Positions 25,737 to 36,534 of a stretch of 64,000 nt of DNA are shown one piece after another; position 1 is the first letter of the stretch; the number at the start of each line of letters is the position of its first letter. Position numbers and translations under genes: made by a program. The stretch is from Bacillota bacterium (lineage in GTDB: Bacteria; Bacillota; Dehalobacteriia; UBA4068; UBA4997). A model generated the notes under the pieces. It saw nothing but the letters and a program-made list of their open reading frames with translations, did no database searches and was not told the origin of the DNA. The DNA is taken from NCBI GenBank assembly GCA_021771915.1, contig JAETNY010000003.1, positions 124,001-188,000 of the forward strand, read 5' to 3'.

Positions 25737-27377
25737 TTACTGATTATTGCGCAGCACAGCCTCGGCCATGCGCAAACCGTCCGCCGCCGCCGAAACAATC
25801 CCTCCGGCATAACCGGCCCCCTCGCCACAGGGATACAGCCCCGGACAATTCAGGCTCTGACCGTTTTGTGGGTCGCGCAGCAAACGTACCGGTGAAGACG
25901 AGCGTGTTTCCGGCGCGGTAAGCACCGCCTCCGGCTCCGCAAAAAGCGGCAGTTTGGCCGCCAGCCGCGGCAGAGCGGCACGCAGCGCCGCCGTTACAAA
26001 ATCCGGCAGCACGGCGGCCAAATCTGCCGGCTGTACGCCGGGACGATAGCTGGGCTGCACCCGACCAAAACCACGGCTGACCTGCCCGGCCAGAAAATCA
26101 CCCACCATTTGCGCCGGGGCCTGATAATTCCGGCCGGCCAGCTGAAAGGCCGCTCGCTCAATCCGACGCTGCAAGGCCACGCCGGCCAAAGCCGGCGGCA
26201 AACCCTGCAAAGCCGCCCCTCGCGGAAAATCCGCCGGGCTGACATTCACCAGCAACGCCGCATTGGCATTCTCGGCGGCTCTGGCATGCAAACTCATGCC
26301 GTTGGTAACAACTCCGCCCGGCTCCGAAGCGGCCGCAACCACCTGACCGCCGGGACACATACAAAAACTATAAACCGTCCGGCCCTGCAAATCGCCGTCC
26401 AGATGCACAGCCAGCTTATAATCAGCCGGCGGAAATAATTCTGCAAAATCACCATACTGCGCCCGGTTCAAATCGGCCTGCCGGTGCTCAATACGCACGC
26501 CCACCGCAAACGGTTTGGGCTGCATGGCCAGACCGTCCGCCGCCAGCTGCTGAAAAGTATCCCGGGCGCTATGCCCGATAGCCAGAATTACATTTTCCGT
26601 CGGCAGCAGATAAGCACTTCCGTCCTTAAGAACCTCCACACCGCAAACGCGACCGTCCGCCTGCCGGCGCAGCGCCGTCAGCTGCTGCTCAAAACGTACC
26701 TCGCCGCCCAGTTCAATAATTTGCCGGCGCAGATTTTGCACCACCTGCCGCAAAATATCAGTACCGATATGCGGTTTGGCCAGATAAAGAATTTCCGGTG
26801 GCGCGCCGGCCGCCGCCAACTCCTGCAAAACCAGCCGATTGCGCCAGTCTTTGGTGTTGGTAGTCAGCTTGCCGTCGGAAAACGCCCCGGCTCCTCCCTC
26901 GCCAAACTGCACATTGCTTTGCGGCTGCAAAGCGTCGCCGCGCCAAAAGGCCTCCACCTGCCGGCTGCGCTGCTCCACGGCCTGACCGCGCTCCAACAGC
27001 ACCGGGTGGGCGCCTGCTCTGGCCAGCCAAAGCGCCGCAAAAAGACCAGCCGGCCCAGCGCCAACCACCACCGGTGCATTCTTAAAACGTCCCGGCTGCG
27101 GCGACGCCGCCAAATGTTCAAAATTCGCCGGCATCGGCTGTACCTGCCTCGCCCGACGCGGATTTTTCAAAAGACTGCTCTCCAACCGCGGCGGCAACGT
27201 CAACGCCAGCGCATAAACCCAATGTACGTCGTCCTTACGCCGCGCGTCCACGCTTTTATGCACAATCTGCCAATCCAAAATATTTTCCGGCCGAATATGC
27301 AGCTTTTTGGCCGCCTGCTCCAGCAGCTGACTTTCCGGCTGTTGGGGATTTAAACGCAGCTGGGATATTTTTAACAT
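25737..27377 (-). CDS. COG2509-type FAD-dependent oxidoreductase
   Basis: A 546-residue flavoprotein of the COG2509 group, of unknown substrate. The N-terminal ~90 residues form the family's characteristic domain (DWQIVHKSVDARRK). The FAD dinucleotide motif VVVGAGPAGLFAALWLARAG starts near residue 104. FGEGGAGAFSDGKL and the C-terminal YPCGEGAGYAGGI are also typical. AAGGAG precedes the ATG. It is the last gene of the thiD operon, 59 nt after the HI0933-like flavoprotein gene. Confidence 0.9.
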   Translation of the reverse strand: MLKISQLRLNPQQPESQLLEQAAKKLHIRPENILDWQIVHKSVDARRKDDVHWVYALALTLPPRLESSLLKNPRRARQVQPMPANFEHLAASPQPGRFKNAPVVVGAGPAGLFAALWLARAGAHPVLLERGQAVEQRSRQVEAFWRGDALQPQSNVQFGEGGAGAFSDGKLTTNTKDWRNRLVLQELAAAGAPPEILYLAKPHIGTDILRQVVQNLRRQIIELGGEVRFEQQLTALRRQADGRVCGVEVLKDGSAYLLPTENVILAIGHSARDTFQQLAADGLAMQPKPFAVGVRIEHRQADLNRAQYGDFAELFPPADYKLAVHLDGDLQGRTVYSFCMCPGGQVVAAASEPGGVVTNGMSLHARAAENANAALLVNVSPADFPRGAALQGLPPALAGVALQRRIERAAFQLAGRNYQAPAQMVGDFLAGQVSRGFGRVQPSYRPGVQPADLAAVLPDFVTAALRAALPRLAAKLPLFAEPEAVLTAPETRSSSPVRLLRDPQNGQSLNCPGLYPCGEGAGYAGGIVSAAADGLRMAEAVLRNNQ

Positions 27378-27436
27378 AACAAACTCCTTATTACTACGAA
27401 ATCAAACTACCATTATCATTATTATTTTTTTACACA

Positions 27437-28726
27437 TTAACTGTTCAACAAATATTCAACGGCGGATTTGGCGGCCAGCCGGCCGCTGCTCCAGGCCCAG
27501 CTAAGATTATAACCGCCGCAATCGCCGCAGATATCCAGCAGTTCGCCGGCCGCAAAAAGCCCCGGCCAACGGCGCGCCGCCAGCGTCTGGCTGTCAAAAT
27601 CCTTTAGAGCCAGACCACCAGCCATCACCTGTGCGCGCTCCCAGCCAGTAACGCCGCTGACAGGCAGCTGCAACGCCTTAATCAGCCCGGCCAGCCGCTG
27701 CAAATCCGTATTGCTCAAACTGGCCGCCGGCATTGCCAGACTGCGCCCGTCCAAAAGCTTTATCAGCTGCTGTCCAAGCCTTTTATTTAAAATTCCGGTC
27801 AAAAAATCCTCCAGCAGCAAAGGCAGACGGCAGTGTTCCTGAAGCTCCGCCAGCAATTCCCCGGCCGACATTGACGGCAGCAAATCCAACTCCATAGTCT
27901 GCGGCCGCGGCTGCACCTGCTCATAAAAATTATGGCTGACCAAACGTGACAGCTGCAAAATCGGCGGCCCGGAAAGACCATAAGCCGCAAAAAGAACCTC
28001 ACCCTCGGCCGCGCCCAAACAAACGCCGTCCGGCTGACAAAGCCGAACCCTGCCGTTAAATTTAATACCCTGCAAGGCTTTGGGCAAGGAGCTGGCAATC
28101 TTAACCTGCGTCAGCGCCGGATATAGCCTGGTAGCCTTTAGACCCAGCGGCTGCAACAGCCGGGCAAAACCCTGACTGTTGCTTAACTGTGGCGAAGCCA
28201 AACCGCCCAGCGCCAAAATCACCGCGTCCGCTCGCCGCTCCGCCTGCTCGCCGGCCAGCTTCAAAGCAAATCCACCCGGCCGCCGCGGCCGCAGTTCCTG
28301 CACCTCCGCCGGCGCCAAAAGGCTTAATGCCGCGTCTAGCCGCTCAATGCGCAGGCGCAGACAATCCAAAACCGCTACCGCCTGGTCGCCCATTGGATAA
28401 AGTTTACCGTTTTCCTCCTCTTTCGTCAGCAAGCCCATGCTACGGAAGAAAGCCAAATTGTTTTTTTGTGTAAATTTTTGCAGGGCTGGCTGCACAAAGG
28501 CCGGATTTTGCCCGGCCGCATTATAATAATGCTCACGCGCCGCGCCGGCATTGGCGATATTACAACGCCCATTGCCGGTGGCCAGCAGCTTTTTGCCGGG
28601 TCGCGGCAATTTTTCCAATAAATTGATATGTAATTTTAAATGAAGTTCGGCGGCATATTCAGCAGCCTGAACAGCGGCAATCATACCGGAAGCGCCGGCG
28701 CCGATGATTGTTAACTCTTTTGACAT
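27437..28726 (-). CDS. HI0933/YhiN-like (BaiN family) flavoprotein
   Basis: A 429-residue FAD-binding protein of the HI0933/aminoacetone oxidase family. The dinucleotide motif is TIIGAGASGMIAAVQAA at the N-terminus, followed by the family landmark LLATGNGRCNIAN. VTGWERAQVMAGGL and the C-terminal ICGDCGGYNLSWAWSSG are also typical. Members were proposed to act as 3-dehydro-bile-acid reductases or aminoacetone oxidases, but for most the reaction is unknown. It starts 13 nt after thiD and is clearly in that operon. Confidence 0.9.
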   Translation of the reverse strand: MSKELTIIGAGASGMIAAVQAAEYAAELHLKLHINLLEKLPRPGKKLLATGNGRCNIANAGAAREHYYNAAGQNPAFVQPALQKFTQKNNLAFFRSMGLLTKEEENGKLYPMGDQAVAVLDCLRLRIERLDAALSLLAPAEVQELRPRRPGGFALKLAGEQAERRADAVILALGGLASPQLSNSQGFARLLQPLGLKATRLYPALTQVKIASSLPKALQGIKFNGRVRLCQPDGVCLGAAEGEVLFAAYGLSGPPILQLSRLVSHNFYEQVQPRPQTMELDLLPSMSAGELLAELQEHCRLPLLLEDFLTGILNKRLGQQLIKLLDGRSLAMPAASLSNTDLQRLAGLIKALQLPVSGVTGWERAQVMAGGLALKDFDSQTLAARRWPGLFAAGELLDICGDCGGYNLSWAWSSGRLAAKSAVEYLLNS

Positions 28727-28739
28727 TATCTAATAACCC

Positions 28740-29552
28740 TTATAAATCGCAGCAGTGATTAAGCGGCCCCCTGCCATGACCAATATCCAGATTGGCCTTT
28801 AAAGCGCGAAGCAAAAACTGCTTGGCCTTATAAACCGCTTTGGCCGGCGGCGCACCCTGCGCCAGCTGGCAGGCAATAGCAGAAGAAAGCGTGCAGCCGG
28901 TACCATGGCTGTTGGAATTATTCACGCGCTGACTCTTAAACCAGAAGCTTTGCCCCTGACAATAAAGTAAATCGCTGGCGGTATCGCCGGCCAAATGACC
29001 GCCCTTGATTAGAACAGCGCCGGGTGTCATTTCACTGATTTTTTCAGCCGCCCAAACCATATCCTCCTCGGTATGCAAATCCCGGCCGCAAAGACAGCCG
29101 GCCTCATGCAAATTGGGAGTTACCATATCCGCCAGCGGCAACAGATATTGCACCAGCGCCGCCCACGCGTCGTCCTGAAGCAGCTTGCCGCCGCTCTCCG
29201 CAATCATAACCGGGTCCAACACAATATTTCTGGCCTGATAACGACGCAGATTCAGGGCAATCGTCATGATGATTGGGCTGTTAAAAGTCATGCCAATTTT
29301 AACTGCGTCTGGTGTAATATCCTCAAAAACAGCCTCCATTTGCTGCGCCACAAACTGTGGCGTGGCCTCCTGAATGGCGCGCACGCCAAGCGTATTCTGC
29401 GCTGTCAGCGCGGTTATCACGCTCATAGCATAAGCCTTATGTACCGTAATAGTTTTAATATCGGCCTGAATACCAGCACCGCCGGAACAATCAGAACCGG
29501 CAATCGTCAACACCTTTTTCGGCTCATAACAGCCGGCTTCCATATTTTGCAT
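28740..29552 (-). CDS. thiD: Hydroxymethylpyrimidine/phosphomethylpyrimidine kinase
   Basis: Phosphorylates HMP and HMP-P in thiamine synthesis or salvage. The 270-residue ribokinase-fold protein has the start motif LTIAGSDCSGGAGIQADIKT, the central MIAESGGKLL and the catalytic anion-hole motif HGTGCTLSSAIA. The ATG at 29552 is supported by GGGGAGGG 7 nt upstream; an ATG nine codons earlier is not. It heads a three-gene operon with two flavoprotein genes. No TPP riboswitch is visible in the ~60-nt leader. A pyridoxal-kinase activity is possible in this family. Confidence 0.93.
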   Translation of the reverse strand: MQNMEAGCYEPKKVLTIAGSDCSGGAGIQADIKTITVHKAYAMSVITALTAQNTLGVRAIQEATPQFVAQQMEAVFEDITPDAVKIGMTFNSPIIMTIALNLRRYQARNIVLDPVMIAESGGKLLQDDAWAALVQYLLPLADMVTPNLHEAGCLCGRDLHTEEDMVWAAEKISEMTPGAVLIKGGHLAGDTASDLLYCQGQSFWFKSQRVNNSNSHGTGCTLSSAIACQLAQGAPPAKAVYKAKQFLLRALKANLDIGHGRGPLNHCCDL

Positions 29553-29617
29553 TTTGCAACCCTCCCCGGCCTGGCTCAATCATCAGGCCAAGACCATTTA
29601 TCTTATAATTCCTGCTT

Positions 29618-29646
29618 ATTATAGCACGCCAGCCTCTTTTTGTAAA
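29618..29646 (-). promoter_or_regulatory. Sigma-A promoter of the thiD operon
   Basis: On the minus strand TTTACA, exactly 17 nt, consensus TATAAT, ending about 65 nt before the thiD ATG. Confidence 0.8.
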
Positions 29647-29656
29647 TGGCCCACGC

Positions 29657-30721
<1,065 letters not shown>

Positions 30722-30982
30722 ATGTCAATCGCTGTTTTATATGCTGCGGCGCTGGCAGCGGCTTTAATGCTGCTGCTCTCCCTTTTCGGCAAAAGCTTCA
30801 GCCAAAGCCTGGGCGTGGTGGCCGGCAATTTTATCTCCGGTTTCGGCGCGTTGGCTCTGATTAACTGGCTGGCACCGTCTTTTGGCTTTTATCTGCCGAT
30901 AAACCCCGTCACATTACTGGCCGGCGGCTGTCTTGGTCTGCCCGGCACGGCGCTGGCGGCGGCGCTGCAAACACTGGCTTAA
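30722..30982 (+). CDS. bofA: Pro-sigma-K processing inhibitor BofA
   Basis: An 86-residue membrane protein with hydrophobic segments at about residues 5-22, 30-50 and 62-82. The C-terminal NPVTLLAGGCLGLPGTAL matches the conserved BofA motif. In Bacillus BofA holds the membrane protease SpoIVFB inactive until a forespore signal arrives, timing sigma-K activation. AAGGAGG lies 9 nt before the ATG. A sigma-E-like promoter lies at 30574-30599. No recR or yaaL-like neighbour is present. Confidence 0.87.
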   Translation: MSIAVLYAAALAAALMLLLSLFGKSFSQSLGVVAGNFISGFGALALINWLAPSFGFYLPINPVTLLAGGCLGLPGTALAAALQTLA

Positions 30983-31080
30983 ATTAAGTTTTCAAAACAT
31001 TTTAACATACTATATTTTTTTGTTTTATTATTATTTTTTGGCATTGGCCAAAGGTTAAAAAAAGAAGGGACTGATTTTAA

Positions 31081-34000
31081 ATGGCAGCAAGCAAACAACA
31101 GGCTACCAAACAGCAGGCAACAATGGACGGCAATCAGGCAGCGGCTTATGTGGCCTATGCATTCACTGATGTGGCGGCTATCTATCCGATAACCCCGTCG
31201 TCAACCATGGCGGAATATGTGGACGAATGGCAGGCCGCTGGACGTAAAAATATTTTTGGACAAACCGTTTCTATCACGGAAATGCAGTCAGAGGGCGGCG
31301 CGGCCGGCGCATTGCATGGCGCTTTGGCCGCCGGCGCGCTGGGTTCCACATTCACAGCCTCTCAGGGGTTGCTGTTGATGATACCCAATATGTATAAAAT
31401 TGCCGGCGAACTGCTGCCCGGCGTTATGCATGTTTCCGCCCGAACTCTGGCCGGCCACACCTTAAGCATTTTTGGCGACCACAGCGATATCATGGCCTGC
31501 ACCCAAACCGGCTTTGCCATGCTTTGCTCCGCCAATGTGCAGGAGGCCATGGATTTGGCCGCTGTGGCGCATCTGGCTGCTATTAAAGGCAGTCTACCTT
31601 TCCTGCATTTCTTTGACGGTTTCCGCACCTCGCATGAACAGCAGAAAATCGAAATTTGGGATTATAAAGAACTGGCGGCCATGCTCGACTGGGACGCGGT
31701 GCAGAAGTTCCGCGCCCGGGCGCTCAATCCAGAACACCCCGTTATCCGCGGCACCGCCCAGAACCCGGATATTTACTTCCAGGCCAGAGAAGCCGCCAAC
31801 AGCTATCATCAGGAACTGCCGGCAATCGTGGCCGATTATATGCAGCAGGTAAGCGAGCGCACCGGCCGCAGCTATCACCCCTTTGATTATTACGGCGCGC
31901 CCGATGCTACCGACGTTATTGTAGCCATGGGCTCCATTAGCGAGGTTGCTTATCAGGCGGTTGATTACCTGCGTGCGCAGGGACGCAAGGTTGGCTTCCT
32001 ACAGGTTCGCCTGTTCCGTCCCTTTGTACCGGAATACATGTTCGCCGTACTGCCTCAGACCGTGCAACGTCTGGCGGTGTTAGACCGCGTTAAGGTTCCG
32101 GGCAGCGCCACTCCGCTGCATCAGGACGTTTTAACCGCCTTTTATGAAGCCGGCCGACAGTTGGAAATTATCGGCGGTCGTTATGGTCTGGCTTCCAAGG
32201 ATACTGTACCGGCAGATATTGTGGGCGTGTTCAACAATCTGGCCGCGCCGGTGAGCGAACGCAAAAACAACTTCACCGTATCAATTAATGATGACGTTTA
32301 CCATACATCTGTTAATCCGGAGCCGGACATGCCTGATATGCTGCCGGAGGGTACAATTCAGTGCAAATTCTGGGGTTTGGGCTCCGACGGCACTGTGGGC
32401 GCTAACAAACAGGCTGTGGCAATTATTAATGATGAAACCGAACTTAACGCGCAGGCTTATTTCTCTTATGACAGCAAAAAATCAGGCGGCATCACCATTT
32501 CCCACCTGCGTTTTGGTCAGGCCAAGATTAAAGCCCCCTATTTAATCCGTCAGGCCGATTTTGTTTCCTGTTCCAACGCTTCTTATGTTAACACATATGA
32601 TTTGCTGGAGGGCTTAAAGCCCGGCGGCACATTCCTGCTGAACTGCAAATGGCAGGACGCTGAACTGGAACAGGAACTGCCGGCGGCCATGAAGCGTTAT
32701 ATTGCAGCCAACAACATCAAATTTTATACCATTGACGCCCTGAGCATTGCGCAGGAGTTGGGGCTTGGCAAACGAACCAACATGATTATGCAAAGCGCTT
32801 TCTTTAAGCTTGCCAATATTATCCCGGTAGAAAAGGCGGTTGCCGCGCTGGACGCCAGCATTGAGCATGCTTATGGCCGCAAGGGACAGAATGTGGTTGA
32901 CATGAACAAAAAGGCCGTAACCGCCGGTCTGGAGCGTCTGCACCAGGTTGCGGTACCGCAAAGCTGGCAACAGGCAGAAACCACAGCAGCCGACGCCGAA
33001 CAGGCTGAAAGACCGGAATTTGCCCGGAAACTTTTAGACCCCATCAATGCCCAGCAGGGCGACAAACTGCCCGTCAGCGCCTTTATGGATATGCCGGACG
33101 GCACTTTCCCCACCGGCACGGCCAAGCTGGAAAAACGCGGCGTGGCGCCTTTTGTACCGGAATGGCTGCCGGAAAATTGTATTCAGTGCAACCGCTGCGC
33201 GATGGTCTGCCCACACGCCTCTATCCGCCCCATTCTGCTGACCGAGGAAGAAAAAGCCAATGCTCCGGCCGAATTTATCAGCAAAAAAGCTATCGGCAAG
33301 GGTTTGGAGGGTCTGGATGTTCGTTTGCAGGTCAGCCCACTGGATTGTCAGGGCTGCTCCCTCTGCGCCGAGATTTGCCCTGCCAAACAGAAAGCACTGA
33401 AAATGGTGGAATTAGACCACAACTCACCGGACGTGGCCAACTGGGAATACGCCATGACGGTCAGCAGCAAAGATGACCGTATTCCGGCCGATAATGTGAA
33501 AAATGTTCAGCTGCGCCAGCCTTATCTGGAGTTCTCCGGCGCTTGTGCCGGCTGTGGTGAAACGCCATATGCCAAGCTGGTTACGCAAATGTTCGGCGAA
33601 CGCATGATTATCGCCAACGCCACCGGCTGCTCCTCAATCTGGGGCGCTTCTGCACCGGCCATGCCTTATACCACCAACGCCAAGGGTCAGGGTCCGGCCT
33701 GGGCCAACAGCCTGTTTGAGGATAACGCCGAATATGGTCTGGGTATGGCGCTGGCCGTTAAACAACAGCGCGAGCGTCTGACACGAACCATTGAACAAGC
33801 CTTACAGACGGAGCAGGAACCCCAACTGACTGCCGCCCTGAAAAACTGGCTGGACAAACAGGAAGATGTGCAGGGCAGCCAGCAAGCCGCGGACGAACTT
33901 CTGCCCCTGCTGGAAAACAGCAACAACGCCCTTCTGCAAAGCATTTATGCCCAAAAAGATTATTTAAGCAAAAAATCTATCTGGATTTTCGGCGGCGATG

Positions 34001-34623
34001 GCTGGGCCTATGATATTGGTTATGGCGGCTTAGACCATGTGCTGGCTAGCGGCGAGAATGTTAACGTGCTGGTTTTCGACACCGAGGTTTACTCCAACAC
34101 CGGCGGCCAGAGTTCCAAATCCACGCCGACTTCTGCCATTGCCAAATTCTCGGTGACCGGCAAAAAGACGAAAAAGAAAGACTTGGGCATGATGGCTATG
34201 TCTTATGGCTATGTTTATGTGGCGCAGATTGCCATGGGCGCAGATATGAACCAGACATTGAAAGCGCTGCGTGAGGCCGAAGCTTATGACGGCCCCTCGC
34301 TGGTAATTGCATACAGCCATTGCATTAACCATGGCATTAAAGCTGGTATGAATAAAGGTCTGGAAGAACAGGCACGTGCTGTTCAGTCTGGTTACTGGCA
34401 TTTATACCGCTACAATCCGGCTTTGCGCGATACAGACAAAAACCCCTTTGTTCTGGACAGCAAAGCGCCCACCGCTGACCTGCGCGAGTTCCTGCTTGGT
34501 GAAGTGCGCTATGACAGCCTGTTCAAAATTGACCCTGAACATGCCGAGCAGCTTTTTGCCAAAACAGCCAAAGACGCGCAGGAGCGTTATGAGAGTTATA
34601 AACGTCTGGCCGAACAACAGTAA
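31081..34623 (+). CDS. nifJ: Pyruvate:ferredoxin (flavodoxin) oxidoreductase
   Basis: Single-chain enzyme that oxidises pyruvate to acetyl-CoA and CO2 with thiamine diphosphate, passing electrons to ferredoxin; central to anaerobic energy metabolism. The 1180-residue length is normal. The N-terminal domain opens with DGNQAAAYVAYAFTDVAAIYPITPSS. Two 4Fe-4S motifs follow (CIQCNRCAMVCP near residue 700, CQGCSLCAEICP near 756); the proximal cluster begins at CAGCGE (near 821), and the TPP motif is GGDGWAYDIGYGG (near 971) with NTGGQSSKSTP. AAGGGA precedes the ATG. It is a single-gene unit ending in a strong terminator. Confidence 0.97.
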   Translation: MAASKQQATKQQATMDGNQAAAYVAYAFTDVAAIYPITPSSTMAEYVDEWQAAGRKNIFGQTVSITEMQSEGGAAGALHGALAAGALGSTFTASQGLLLMIPNMYKIAGELLPGVMHVSARTLAGHTLSIFGDHSDIMACTQTGFAMLCSANVQEAMDLAAVAHLAAIKGSLPFLHFFDGFRTSHEQQKIEIWDYKELAAMLDWDAVQKFRARALNPEHPVIRGTAQNPDIYFQAREAANSYHQELPAIVADYMQQVSERTGRSYHPFDYYGAPDATDVIVAMGSISEVAYQAVDYLRAQGRKVGFLQVRLFRPFVPEYMFAVLPQTVQRLAVLDRVKVPGSATPLHQDVLTAFYEAGRQLEIIGGRYGLASKDTVPADIVGVFNNLAAPVSERKNNFTVSINDDVYHTSVNPEPDMPDMLPEGTIQCKFWGLGSDGTVGANKQAVAIINDETELNAQAYFSYDSKKSGGITISHLRFGQAKIKAPYLIRQADFVSCSNASYVNTYDLLEGLKPGGTFLLNCKWQDAELEQELPAAMKRYIAANNIKFYTIDALSIAQELGLGKRTNMIMQSAFFKLANIIPVEKAVAALDASIEHAYGRKGQNVVDMNKKAVTAGLERLHQVAVPQSWQQAETTAADAEQAERPEFARKLLDPINAQQGDKLPVSAFMDMPDGTFPTGTAKLEKRGVAPFVPEWLPENCIQCNRCAMVCPHASIRPILLTEEEKANAPAEFISKKAIGKGLEGLDVRLQVSPLDCQGCSLCAEICPAKQKALKMVELDHNSPDVANWEYAMTVSSKDDRIPADNVKNVQLRQPYLEFSGACAGCGETPYAKLVTQMFGERMIIANATGCSSIWGASAPAMPYTTNAKGQGPAWANSLFEDNAEYGLGMALAVKQQRERLTRTIEQALQTEQEPQLTAALKNWLDKQEDVQGSQQAADELLPLLENSNNALLQSIYAQKDYLSKKSIWIFGGDGWAYDIGYGGLDHVLASGENVNVLVFDTEVYSNTGGQSSKSTPTSAIAKFSVTGKKTKKKDLGMMAMSYGYVYVAQIAMGADMNQTLKALREAEAYDGPSLVIAYSHCINHGIKAGMNKGLEEQARAVQSGYWHLYRYNPALRDTDKNPFVLDSKAPTADLREFLLGEVRYDSLFKIDPEHAEQLFAKTAKDAQERYESYKRLAEQQ

Positions 34624-34698
34624 AATGCAGTCTTTATGATGATTTAACTGTCAAAGTTGCCGATATATTTTATCGGGTTAAATAAAATTGCAGAAAGC

Positions 34699-34733
34699 AA
34701 AAGCACTCTGAAAATTTTCAGAGTGCTTTTTTT
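34699..34733. terminator. Two-way terminator between nifJ and rlmH
   Basis: A perfect palindromic stem (AAAAGCACTCTGAAAA and its complement) with T-runs on both sides; on the plus strand T7. It serves nifJ and, on the minus strand, the walJ-htrA-rlmH operon. Confidence 0.93.
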
Positions 34734-34771
34734 GAAAGTTTATAAGCAACTGCATTGCTTATGGGTTTTTA

Positions 34772-35260
34772 TCATTTATGATATGGTTCGTTGCGATTAA
34801 TCTTAACCGCCCGATAAATCTGCTCACATAATATCAGACGCATCAGCTGATGCGGAAAGGTGGCAGGACCAAAGGAAAGTTGGAAATCTGCCCGCGCCAA
34901 CAATGCTGGCGCAAGCCCATAGGAACCGCCGATTACAAAAACCAACTCTCTATGACCGCCAAAACTCCATTCCGCCATTTTAGCGGCCAGCTGCGGAGAG
35001 GACAACTGCCGCCCGTTAATAGCCAGCGCCACCACCAAAGCCTCCGCCGTGTTGGCCGGCAGTTGCGCCAGCAGTTTCTCCCCCTCTTTTGCCACCAACT
35101 GCTCCAGCTGTGCAGCCGAAGCATTGTTGGGAGCCGGCAAATCACGCACTTCCTGCACGGTTACCGGAAAAACCGGACGCAGACGCTTTAAATACTCTTG
35201 AATACCAGCGGTAAAATATGGCTCCTTAACACTGCCTACCGCCAAAATACGACACTGCAT
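34772..35260 (-). CDS. rlmH: 23S rRNA pseudouridine-1915 N3-methyltransferase
   Basis: SPOUT-family methyltransferase acting on the 70S ribosome at position 1915. The 162-residue length is normal. The SAM knot is FVIGGSYGL followed by LSFGPATFPHQLMRLILCEQIYRA, and the conserved C-terminal Tyr-His (EPYHK) is present. The ATG shares one base with the htrA stop (TGATG), so translation is coupled. The order walJ-htrA-rlmH is as in Bacillus yycJ-htrC-rlmH. Confidence 0.96.
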   Translation of the reverse strand: MQCRILAVGSVKEPYFTAGIQEYLKRLRPVFPVTVQEVRDLPAPNNASAAQLEQLVAKEGEKLLAQLPANTAEALVVALAINGRQLSSPQLAAKMAEWSFGGHRELVFVIGGSYGLAPALLARADFQLSFGPATFPHQLMRLILCEQIYRAVKINRNEPYHK

Positions 35261-36486
35261 CAGTTTTCCAACTCCTGCAAGGTAACCTCAAAATCCAGCG
35301 TTTCCTGTCCGCGTACCACGCTAACCTTAACGGTATCGCCAATTTCATGCTCAAAGATAATAGTTTGCAACTCTGAATAACCCTCAACTTCCTGGTTGTC
35401 CAGCGCCACAATAACATCATAATCTTTCATGCCGGCCTCTGCCGCCGCGCCGCCGGAAGTCGGAACTATCACCACGCCGCTTTCTGTGGCAATATCATTA
35501 TAATAGGCCAGCTGCGGCGTCATATTGCAGACAATACCAACCCCCAGCGCCGGGCGTATTACCTTGCCCTGCTCAATCAGTTGCTTACAAATATCCAGCA
35601 CATCATTGCTGGGAATAGCAAAGCCCATGCCTTCATAACCCGTCATGCTGATTTTTATGGTATTAATACCAATAACCTCACCACGCGCATTACAAAGCGC
35701 GCCGCCGCTATTGCCGGGATTAATGGCCGCGTCCGTCTGCACAACTTTCAAAACCGTGCCGTCAGAGGTGGAAATGGAGCGGTCCAAACCGCTGATTACG
35801 CCCTGGGTCAGAGAATTGGTAAAATTCTCACCGCCCGGATTGCCGATAGCAATGGCGGTTTCACCCACCACCAGCTTATCAGAGTCGCCAAAGGTGGCTA
35901 CTGTCAACTCGGATTCCGGCTCAATCTTAATTACCGCCAAATCTGTGCGCTCGTCCCGGCCAATAACCTCGGCCAGATAAGACGTACCATCAAACAGCGT
36001 CACGCTTAAGCGCTCCGCCCCCTCAACCACATGATTATTGGTGATGATATAACCCTCAGCCGAATAAATTACGCCACTGCCAGTGCTGGCCACCACTTCC
36101 TGCTCCTGAGAGCCGAAAGAGCGCCCCCAACCATAATAGCCAAAAGAACGCATATTTTGAATGTTACTGATAAACACCACGGCCGGCGACACATTTTTGC
36201 CTACGCTGATAGTGGCCTCGTCACGCACACCGTTAAGCACCGGTGTATTATTTATATTTAAGCCCATTGCTTCCTGATTTTCCAGCTGCTGTTCAGCATT
36301 ATCGGGCTCATTCTGCGCCGACAGGGAATTATTATTCATCAGTGAACTAAAAACCGCCACTGACACAGCCGCACTGATTATCATACAAAGCAGGCAGGCC
36401 AAAAGCACCGTCTTAAAACCACCGCCGCGTTTACTGCCATTAGATTTGCCACCATTATTTTCAAAATCAGCTAAATAATTATCCAT
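35260..36486 (-). CDS. htrC: HtrA-like membrane-anchored serine protease with PDZ domain
   Basis: Envelope quality-control protease of the DegP/HtrA family. The 408-residue protein has a cytoplasmic Asn/Gly/Lys-rich start, one membrane segment (residues ~26-48) and an extracytoplasmic trypsin-like domain. The triad is His in TNNHVVEG, Asp in ERTDLAVIK and Ser in GNSGGAL. A single PDZ domain forms the last ~100 residues (GVVIVPTSGGAAAEAGMKDYDVI). AGAGGTG precedes the ATG. It is coupled to rlmH and preceded by walJ. Confidence 0.94.
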   Translation of the reverse strand: MDNYLADFENNGGKSNGSKRGGGFKTVLLACLLCMIISAAVSVAVFSSLMNNNSLSAQNEPDNAEQQLENQEAMGLNINNTPVLNGVRDEATISVGKNVSPAVVFISNIQNMRSFGYYGWGRSFGSQEQEVVASTGSGVIYSAEGYIITNNHVVEGAERLSVTLFDGTSYLAEVIGRDERTDLAVIKIEPESELTVATFGDSDKLVVGETAIAIGNPGGENFTNSLTQGVISGLDRSISTSDGTVLKVVQTDAAINPGNSGGALCNARGEVIGINTIKISMTGYEGMGFAIPSNDVLDICKQLIEQGKVIRPALGVGIVCNMTPQLAYYNDIATESGVVIVPTSGGAAAEAGMKDYDVIVALDNQEVEGYSELQTIIFEHEIGDTVKVSVVRGQETLDFEVTLQELEN

Positions 36487-36534
36487 CTTCTTAACACCTC
36501 TTTCACATGTTTATTCCAACTGCTGTTTTTCGGC

